A stretch of DNA of 64,000 nucleotides from Haemaphysalis longicornis. Its lineage: Eukaryota > Arthropoda > Arachnida > Ixodida > Ixodidae. This document shows, one piece after another, positions 1-10,700 of the stretch. The stretch spans positions 79,232,192 through 79,296,191 of the forward strand of contig CM023457.1 in assembly GCA_013339765.2 (NCBI GenBank), given 5' to 3'. The notes under the pieces are model-generated. The model had not been told where the DNA came from. It made no database searches and saw only the letters and a program-made list of their open reading frames with translations. Position 1 is the first letter of the stretch. Each line of letters starts with the position of its first letter. The translations under genes were made by a program, and so were the position numbers.

Positions 1-20
1 TGATAACCTAGATTCCTAAG

Positions 21-26
21 TTTATT
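21..26 (-). promoter_or_regulatory. Candidate polyadenylation signal downstream of Rab23
   Basis: AATAAA is read on the minus strand about 1.56 kb past the Rab23 stop. I noticed no other canonical AATAAA between it and the stop codon. The 3' UTR length this implies is plausible but unproven, and the hexamer is common by chance in AT-rich DNA. Confidence 0.25.
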
Positions 27-1587
27 ATACAGTACAGATTACGTCACACACCCTACTGTAACACACAATTGATCAGCAGAACACCGTGTTGCATCATGAA
101 ATGAATTAAACAGCCAGGCATACATTATAACACTGTATCGAAAAATGAAAGAATGACAAATATTTAAAGGTGCTGTTCTTTAGCTCTTCGTTGTATTAGC
201 AATTAGCGGTAAAGGCACTGGGCACAGCTTCCTGTGTATAAGAATTCAGGGGAGCTGCGCCAAGACCCTCATCAAGATTCAGTATACCCTGTCAATCTCA
301 ATACCATCCGGTTACATCTTTATGGGACATTATGTTAAAAACTTCTCAAAGGCATTGTAATGGACGGAAAAGTGCGAGACTGTTTTGGCTTTCCTTGAGG
401 CTGAGTTCAAGCATCCTGCAAAGCTCCCTGCACCTACTTCCGCAGCCGCTTACTCTATCACAAGATCTAATTCGGCTCCATCGTAACTTTGGCCTTGTTC
501 GCGAGAGATCGTACAGACCTGTATTTGTTGTACCTGGATTATCATTACGCGTTTTTTCCGTGTCTGTGCGTCTTTCAAAACCTATTTTAAAAGTCTGTAT
601 ACACAATCTTGGAAGATAGCTGATTTAGTTGCATAGAAGCCCATGTCATAAAGACGTTTCGACTAAGCATTCAGGAAAGATATCGCTGTCGGTCTGATAG
701 ATATCCATCCTAATTGAAGAAAACAAACGACAGTGCATGCTATTTTCGGAGCCTGATAGGCCTGTGCCAAACCAAAAGAAGAGTATGCTTACGTAGCAGG
801 CTATTGAAGCACTTGGACTTCACAGCTGCCGCACGTACAATCATTCGCACAAGCACCCGTCATGGCTTCTCCAAATTCTTTTTTTTTTTCGCTGGGATGG
901 GCAACACGGAACACTAAAAAGTGATTATGTGGCCCTTACCGCGAGCTGAGGGGGCTTACATTCTACAATGGAAGCAACTTTGATAACGGCTGCTTTGTCA
1001 CAGAGTGCCCTGTCAGGGCACACCACCTTGCGCAACATACATCCAACAAGATAAGGCACTGTGCACCTTTCTGGTCCGTTAAATGTATTTCCAAGCGCTA
1101 GCAAAAAGGTTGTAGCAAGATTTCATGTCACTCGAGTATTGTTTCTTTTTTCGACACTGCTCATGGGAGGTCTCCCGTGCCTGAATCAGCCCTCCTTTCA
1201 GATAAAAATATATCGGGCTTAGACATAACAGTGAAATTTCATACAAATCAACATTCTAGCTACAGCCCCCAAGGGCATTGAATGCCGCATTCATCATGGT
1301 AATTTCATTCTGAAAAGGCATCTGTCTTTCGGCCCCCACTTGGGAAATGGGATACCAAAATGGAGGCAAGCTAGAAAATAGTTTTCATAATTAGGCGCAA
1401 GCATTATTGTGCCACTGTAGATATCCCCGCACATGCCACCTACAATCTGTGTAGTTCCACAGACCAAGCCACGCACGCTGGTGTGAACACACTGCAATTG
1501 AAATATAATGAATCCTTTGTGAATCTAGGCTTCCAAAGCTTCTTCTTTTACAACTAGGTCTGGCCTGTTTACGATACAGGCGATACG

Positions 1588-1724
1588 TCAGAGCAGAGAG
1601 CAACTGCGGCGAAGAGATTTCCTGGATGGCCGGAGCCTTCGGTGCAGGCTGATGGTGGTAGTATCCCTGTGCCCCGGCAGTGGCTTCAACAGGTGGCCGT
1701 TGCGAAGGTTATTGGTTATCGGGT
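1588..1724 (-). CDS. Rab23: Rab23 terminal coding exon (hypervariable tail, CSLL prenylation box)
   Basis: The acceptor TTGCAG ends at 1725. In the frame beginning AC|CCG the exon stays open for 44 residues: basic and Ser-rich, with TISL then RRLRPSRKSLRRSCSLL and stop. The arrangement (basic stretch, then SC-S-hydrophobic-hydrophobic end) resembles the vertebrate tail that ends SSCSIP. The other two frames from this acceptor stop within six codons. Exon 4 enters with two bases left over, whereas this frame needs one, so the join is out of phase by one base in this sequence. Summed length supports this as the true last exon. Confidence 0.72.
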
Positions 1725-4700
1725 CTGCAAGGGCAAAGTGAAATGATGGTGATAAATGTCGGACATTGCTTCACATTTAAAGACTCTTCACTGTGATATA
1801 CAAAACTTTCTCATCATAGTCTTGATATATTCACTGTCAGGAACGACATTCTTACACCGTTCATACTCTGGACTTGTACTTGTACATGCTCATTTTTAAA
1901 TATATTCTGCAGATGGGCCTCAAACAAGATTTCAAATCATAGGACATAATATGACTGGCTTTTCATGTCTTCCTCTCTGTCTGTTTTAACAAATGACACC
2001 AGATGTTATGCTCTGAAAGTTGCACTAATGAAACATGAGACTGAATGACTACACCAGTCTGTGGCAATTAAATTTTAGTAATTCAATGTATTTTATCTCC
2101 CATTGAAGCCAGCTGTCTCATCCCTTATAAACCTGTAATTCTGACCCCATTAGCACAAGACATCACTTGTTTGTTTTAGCAACGCTACTGCAGACAATTA
2201 TCTTTTTCGGTTATCAAACCAAATGCATTGCAAAAGTGCAAACGTTTCACATGACTACATACAATTATATAAGCAAACTCCAGCTTATCCAAAGGGGTTT
2301 CTGCACTGTTATAATTCTCTTAATCACACCGAGTTGTTGCTAGTGACAACATTATTCCCCCTTTCCTGAAGTTCTAATAAGCATGCCGCAAAGCCAGCCT
2401 GAAATGCCCAGAAGGCATAGGCCGAACTGAGGTTGTTTCCCATTCGGGTAAGCTCAACTATAGTAGAAAAGCTTTAAAAGTTAGGCAGTTTATAATGGTA
2501 GACTAAGAACAGAAAAGCTTCAAAGTTCTGAAAAATATAATAGCCATACGCTACTCGGTATTCCTGGTTAACTGGTTGTGGCCTTGATCTGGAGGCGACA
2601 CATGGATAGCAACTTTTCTTTTTGTTCGCTCCGTGTTTTTGCCACGCGGCATATGAGAGGAGTCTAGACGTGGCTAGAGAGAAGAAAGTAGAAAAACAAG
2701 ACAAAGAGAAGAAAGTAAAAAAGATGGAGAGAGGGTACAAAAATCAGTGATAGTCAGGAAACCGACAATAAGGGTCGAATCCACCGGTAAGAATGTACTC
2801 CAGCTACGTGCACAAAGTTCGTTAGTAACCTGTGGTATCTATCTTCGTCCCCCCAGCGGTTGTAGTCATCCAGTTTATCCCGCCAGAGATCAGCCCCTCC
2901 GAGCATGTCATCCCGAGGGGCCCTAGTTCCCGTGCACATCCACATAAGATGCTTGGCATCAGCTTCAGTCGCCACAGCCGGAAACTTGAGACAAGTTCCT
3001 GGGTCTTCTGGTGAAGGTCCCCAAGTACGTGACTCAAATCACACCCCAGACTGAGAGAAACTCCCTCCACCCGGGAAAGATTGTAGGGGAGAGGGAGCAG
3101 ACACAACGAGGGAATTTTGGCACGCGTGTCCCTTCTCAGAAAAGACTTCTGGGCTAAAATACGGGGGCGCGAATCACAAGGAAGGGGGCTAGGGGAGGAT
3201 TCAGTTGGGGAAATAGAGTGGGAAAGTTGGTCTGCTAATCGGTTCAGGATATTTGACCATGACCTTGTACCTAGTGTATATGTATCGTTAGCTGTGATGT
3301 CTTGTGGAGACTGTGAATCTGGTGGCAGATCAGAGGTGTCTTCTTCACTTGCTTCAGGTGCTTCACAGCACTGGGAGTCTATGTAGGTATGCGCCTCCCT
3401 AATGTGTGCTTGCAGCTTTTATTACGTCATGTACGGCCTGGAGCTCCAGTAGCAGTGGCTTTCGACTGTCGGTGGTGTAACAGCGCGAGCCTTAAGTGCC
3501 AAGTGTGTGGTACTGAAGAGCTGCATCTGTAAACAATACGCAGTGGTCTTCAGGGACTGTGGCATCGGAGAATGGCACTGGCTGGTCACGGCGACGAAGC
3601 TTCGTTGTCCCATTGGTTGTCATTGTAGTACTATACCGCCATTGTGAAGGTAGTTAAAAGTTGAACTGACGGATTACAAAAACGTGAATGAAGAACTACG
3701 ACCATTGGTGTATAAAAACGCTTGAGCTTTCTTGCTTCTTCACACTCGTTTAGAAGCTCAGTGATAGTACTGAGCTGGGCGTATTCCTGTAAGATGGAAC
3801 CGGGGTGAGAGGAGGAAGTGCCGTGATGGTACGCATGGGCTCTCTGTGAATGGCCTCAAGTTTCGCCCATTGTTGCCCGGTGAGTCTGTGAAACTGTGCC
3901 TGGTATAGTAGGCGCGGCCGGAGAACAGCGCGTACAAACCGTCGAGCCACCTCCGTGCGCGCTCCTCCACTCCGCTAAGGAATCCGACAAGATCAAGTGC
4001 AAGATTGTCGAAGGAGTCCTTCCGTGCCTTTTGGAGCCAATAGATACCCGAACCCGACAGGTGGATCTGAAGGCCGAGCACCCGCAGCTCTTCCTTGTCT
4101 GGTATGACGACTTAACCAATTTTAAGTTGAAAGTTAGCCATAATTTCCTTCCTGCCTTGTTAACCACGTGTACACAGCAAGACTTCTCTGCTGAAATTTC
4201 TAAACCAGTTGATTGCGCGAAGGCATGAAAAACATGTAGGATTTGCTCGAGGTAACGACACTGCAAACCGAGGTTTCGGTAAGCCCCGGCGTGACATCGC
4301 CCGCATAGATGATAAATTTCACAAAAGGAATGACTTGTAGCTTCCCAGCCAAGGGCGAAAACGCAATGTTGAACAGTAGAGGTGCTAGCACAGAAACTTG
4401 CGGTGCATCGTGATTCGATGTAAACATGCCAACAGGCTTCCCGTCCGCTCGTACTGAAAATGTCTTTCAGCACACAAAGGAGGGTACAACTTTGATTACA
4501 CGAAGTGGAAACCCCAAGACGCTATGTTTCTGAGTGTCGTCCTGTGGCCCACGTTGTCATAAGCCTTGGATATGTCGATAGCCACCACAGCCCGCACAAG
4601 GTGGCTATGGGATAAAACATCGTCAGCCAGAATAGACAGGCCATCCTGTGCCTGAATCCACTCTTAGCGGGATGGTATACTGCGTATCATATTGTTCTCA

Positions 4701-7700
4701 AGCCACCAAGATAATCGAGTGGTCACTATTCGCCTGAAACCTGTAGGCATCAAATAAATGTGACTAAGTGCACTTAACACTGTGGGTGGTTTTCCTGGTT
4801 TGGGGATAGGCACTGCAAAGGAGTGTTTACACTCCGGTAGAATACCTCATTTTGCTCATACATCATTCAACGAATACAGTAGTGCGTCCAAGGCCTCCCC
4901 CGCCAAGATCTCGAACAGCTCAAACGGGTTGTCATCATACTTTAGAGAAGAGTGCGCTTTTCACTATAGTCTTACTGCGTTGCTGTACAGCCACACTGTT
5001 AAAAATGGCATGGTCGCATCCCCTTTCTCAATCCCTTTTCTAGGTAGTAGACGCCCTGCAAGAAGACACGGGCGTTGTATAGAAGAGGAGCGAGACAGCA
5101 GTGTTTTGATGTGTTTTTTTTTCTTTTCAAGAACGTCCATGTCCTTTTGTGCTGTATCCAAAATAAGCCAAACAAAATAGCCCGACTGTCACCCATTTCA
5201 AAATTTTTGTTACTGTTAAAAGTACTCACGTAATCCCTTTCGAATGAGGGCCACGAACATACTCATCCACAGGGCTGTTCATCTGGTCCAAGTACCGCTC
5301 AGCCAGATATCGGAACACTGCACACAGCCAAAACACACCACATCGTTTCGCACGTAATACAAGAGGCCCAACATATTTCTGAATTGACAGAGAAACTAAA
5401 AAACAGTGGGGACAGTGTCCCACAAGGTGTGAACAACATCCGCTGCTGTGTAGCTGCCTAACAATCTAATATCCTTCAATAGCAATTCAGGTGTGGCCAT
5501 AAGTCTAGAAACCATCAGAGCATATTTTATATTATTTTATTTTTATTTTATTTTCCCCAAGGGTCCCTCAAAGAGACATTACGTGAAGGGCAGAAATACA
5601 AATGTTTGAATCTTAAAAAGGTCGTAGTGCAAGAACAGAGAAAACAGCAAACAACCGTCCGCGTAAAAAAAGGCACGCAAATGTGTGAATGCAATCGGAA
5701 TGTTACATAACACAGGCAGACTACGTACTTCACGCATTTTGGGGAGATACAATTGCAGTGGTGGCACAAATAATTAGCAACTACAAGTGAACAATAACAA
5801 GTGTGTGAATACACTCGGAATGTTACGTGACATAGGCATAATCCTTTACACGGTTTGGGGAGACACAATCGTAGTGGCACAAATCATTAGCAACTACAAA
5901 TGAACAGCAGATACAAAAGGCCCACTACGGAATTGAGCACTGCAGTTCAACACACAGTATATGACACGGTTTGAAGCGAAAAAATAAAGAAACAGCACAA
6001 ACACAATAAACACAAATCGTCACTCGGGCTCGGAAAGGGTTCTTAATACTATCTCTGTTTGAAATCTCAAGAGAATTTTCGAGCGAATAGTATCTAACAA
6101 AAGCAAATTTAAAAGCCGCTTCCAGAGCTCTCATGCATGTGCATGTCTCGTGCATAACTTAGTGCTCTACTCTACCTCTCACTCAGCCAATCAGTTAGAA
6201 AGTCAACTCGGGGTGCCAAGTTTTTAGTGCTACATAGCTACTTTTTGCTTATTTCAATGTATGGTTGATTATAGCTACAAAACCGGTTTCCTCTGCTCAC
6301 CCACAGCACATGACATCACATTTTTGCTTTCCCATCAAAATGTCTGCTATTGCTCTACGCTTCCCTTATTTAGCACAAAATGTACTGAATTTATACAAGG
6401 TTGTCAGGCAGAAAGGCTAAAACTTTTGTATGTCCCACTGAACTCAGATCTTCCTATTCCAGGAGCTGTTGGTCACGTTCTTGATCAGCACTAGATCAGG
6501 GCCTGTTGTAGAATTGCCAGCTCAGTCAACTACACCCTCCGTATGTTCTGCTGACTATTATTTTCTTTGCAATATTAAAATGTGTCCTCTATTCAGTCGT
6601 TCATGGCAACTAGGGCGCTGTGGAGTGGATCATTTAAGTGTCTTTAAATTATTTTCTTGTGTTGGGGTGATTAAGGTGTCTGTTTGAGCTTAGCGTGTTA
6701 TGATTTGTTCCGCTTTGGTAAGGTTCTTTGAGGAGTTGCTAGTCGTAGACGCACTTCTACATAGTGTTCCGGGATACTTCTGGCTGCTAAATCACGTTGC
6801 TGGGGTTAGTAACGTAGCTGGAGACCAGTGGACAGTCACGTGGGTGAGCAGAATAACTCCTTCATGTCACGCCAATCTGGTGTACCAAGAAACTCTTGTA
6901 CTTGCATCGATACCTCTAGGTTGTGAAGCAGCGGTAAGGCGGATGTGTGTACCATTGTTTTACTATCTGGCACACGCGTGTTCTCGCACATATTGTTTTT
7001 ACTTTGGCAGAATTTGGTATGTGCATGGCAGCCCATGTGACTGCTAGAGATTTTGGCTCTTCTGTAGAAATACTCTGCTTAGTTGTCTCCGTTCCTGTAC
7101 GGCTAACGTAAGCTATGGCACATTTATTGTTTCGTTCAACATCGTCAGTGGAGATGTTTCAATGGGTACGTGTTCCGAATTGCTACCTATCTTGCCCAGT
7201 ATGCAGCTGTTATTTAGCGCTTTGAAGTTTTGAGCTATTTGTTCATATTGCGGGTCGCCGGTGCTAAGTTGTGTTTGGTCGTCACGCTTGTTTACTCACC
7301 GCCTGTAATCGGGCTCTGGTGGGAGTTATCCCATGAAATCTATTTATTTAATTTGCATTGGCGATTGGCAAAGGAAGCCTTGTGTGTACCATACCAGTAT
7401 CCAGGAGTAACTGAGGTGCTAGTATTAGCCAAGGGACATCTCGCGCAATCAGGTGGCCTTAATCAGTACTACGGTACACATGTTCTCTGTATCTTGTTCA
7501 GAATTGTGTCGAATTATCATCTAATTTTTGGATCTGTGAATTGGAACCAGGGCATCTGTGAGGCGTAACAGGTCTGTTTCGAAGAGCGCTTTGTTTCTGT
7601 TGGTAACTGTTCGCAGCATGAGTAGGATTCGCTGATTTTCCCTTAACATGCTATTGGTAGCTGCATGTCTCCTGATGTCACAATTACGAAGAGGCCAAGG

Positions 7701-10700
7701 ATAATATGATGATGATGATTGTAGGGTTTAATTCGCACCGACGCAACGCAGGCGATGAGGCGCGCCGTAGTGGAGGGCTACGGATTAATTTTGACCAGCT
7801 GGGAGTCTTTACCTGCGCCGAAATCTCGTGCACACGGGCGTGTTTGCTTCGCCTCCATCAGAAAAGCGGCTGCCGCGGCCGGGAATCGAACCCGCGACCT
7901 CGTTCTCAGCAGCGCAGCGCCTTAGCCACTAAGCCACCGCGGCGGGTAAGAGGCCAAGAACTTTCATTTGTTGACTGTATTTTATGGTGTGCTCTTTCTT
8001 GCATATGTAATTGGGTGCACAGTACTTCCATGCATTGGCTGTGCGCAGTAGTAGCATATTAATGGGTTAGGGTTCCACTCTCGCTTCCGAGCTCGATTAT
8101 TAAAATGTTTTCTGTCTCTTCCTGTTTTCAACAGAGCTCCCCGACCGCATTACCCCAGCTGGCATTTTTACAGCTTGTAGTGCTTGTTGTACAGAGTCCT
8201 GTGTATGTCTTGGCCACCACTTTCGGCCCAGATTGTTATGTCATCTACATATGGTGCATGCCTAATGCCAGCCATCATCATTAAAGCTCTATGTTAAGGG
8301 GGACTCACCTGTTAACATTCCCTTGGTATTTACTACTGCATGACCCACGGGCTTATAAACCATCGTGCACCAGCAGGAAAAGTTATACAAGTGCTCCAAA
8401 CGGCCTATTTTACCTATTTTGTAAATATGCCACTTCTTTATTGAAATAAATTAACAAAACTCCTGTTTGCTATACAGCTAGCGCCATCTAGTGAAAGCTG
8501 GATAAACCAAAATGTGTTTTTTGTTTAATTTTTATTCTAATAAAGGAATCACTACATTTCTAAAAGAAACAAACCAGGCCGTTTCATGTATCTGTAAACA
8601 TTTTTGTGACACGATGCTATGCATACACGATCTGTACACGATGCCTTTTAAGCCCGTCGGTCACAAATTATTAAGTCCCGCGTTGCAGGTTGGGCACAGA
8701 AAGAGACAATGCAGACCCACTGTGGGACTCTTCGTTATGGGTGGAGAATGACCCTCGACTTTTAGTCTTCTATGCTTATTGTAAGCTTTCTAGCGCTGAG
8801 AAACTAACGCGATTAGTTGAAAGGCTTACTCCACATTTCGTTCTGATGAGTTCTTAGAGCGTGGTATCACGCTCTCTTCAAGGAGTTTTTAATGTCGACC
8901 CCTAGTACGATTTTAAGTTGTGCCGAGTTCATCTTTTTATTCGGGTCTTTATATATAATGAATAATGTATCCTGTTCGAAGATTTCGCCGCGGTATCCAG
9001 TCATTCTGAGTATAAATACAATGCCAGAATACGGTATGCAAACAAATTCTTTCGAATCCTATAAGGATACATACGTTGGAACACTTTGGCTGCGCTGGAG
9101 GTGACCGATACTCGCCTAAGACTGTTTATCTGTACGGGCTTGCCAGGTTTGAAGTAAAGATGACATTTCCAAACTTTTACTCATCCTCATTTGCTGTCGC
9201 TTTAATTAGCCAAATCGTAATTTTTATGCAAGAATATTTGGTCCTCCTCAGATAAATTGCAGAGGTGTGGTGGAGTAATTCTTTTCCGAACCCAGAGTTT
9301 TATTTCTTAGCATAGCCTAGTAAAGAAAAACAAGTGAGCAAGGAACCTTAATATGTCATTGTCAGGTTCGGGAGAAATTAGGCCCATTCCTGAAACTTAT
9401 GTGAAATTCTTCTTCACTGGAAGATCAGGAAAGTGGCTGTCAAGTTTTGTGTGGCTGCTAATTCTCTGGAAATAGTGATCAGTAGAGATTGAATTTTAGG
9501 CGAATGCCTATTTTGTTCCTTGTGCTCCTAACGCCCCCGTTTGATATCTGAACACAAATTGGAGGTTAACAAGGTCTTTATTGGTGTTTTTATAGTGCCT
9601 ATAAATTCCTATTTTGGCTTTTCGCACCTAAATGCCTATAAATGCCTATTTTTGATATCAGCGTCTATATGAACACTATTTAGCCTCAGGATGTGCTTTC
9701 CAGTGCAGTTTGAGACCGTTATTCGTGTTACCGGGCAGCTAGCATTGACTGTTCAGAACTCTATTGGGTTCACCCTAGTCCTCTAGTTCGACCAACTTCC
9801 GGAAAACAACCGCTAGCACTGGAATAGAACGCTCCTTCTCAGTGACAAGGCACAATCTAAATACAGAAATATAGAGGTGCTAGTCGTTTGCTATTGTATC
9901 CATAATTCTCACAGTGATTTTCAGTCTACGTTCCGCGTGCTCTCCAAACAAATTTATTCAAACATGTGCAGTGGCATCCCGGTTTCTACAAGGATATTCA
10001 AATGCAAATCTATTTTTAACGCAACGGTTGAGCATCGAACACGCCTTTCTAAGCCTTTTATTCCTACATTGAAGAGCCAACGACAAAGCATCATTGTGTA
10101 GCTGCATTTTCTTGCACCTTAATATTCACACTGCCGACGGGCTCTAGAAGACGTTTTTCTATCAAAAATCGGTTCGGCTGCTAAATACCTTTCAAAAATG
10201 CTTATGAAATGTGCGAAAGTGAATTTGGCAATATTGCAACGTCCTGCCTGAACTATTCGGACAATATCATAGTTTATGAAAAAATTGCTAGAGTTGTACC
10301 TAGCAGGGACAACCATGTAAAGGCATGTTAATCTCTTGATAAATCGTTGTTTCTCTTGCGTTTATTATTTGTGTCTGTTTTTGTTGTGTGTAATATCGCT
10401 GCGTCACGCAGACATCAAGTGCACCTTTTTAATCAGTATTACCAGCTCTCAAGTATTCTTGTTCATGCCTGTTTCACTACATGCGAACCTCGAGCAAGTG
10501 CCAGTGGCCATTGAACTTAAATGTGAGTAGTGCAGTGCTAAATAAAGCCAATGAATCGCCATTAATTTAGCAGTTGTATGGGCCAATTTAACGGCTATGA
10601 TCAACTGCTGGCCTTTGTGCCATCATAAACAATAACACCTTTGGTTTTCCTGTCAGTAGATACACGTAGCATACGTCTTCATTTCAATTACGTGCATTTA

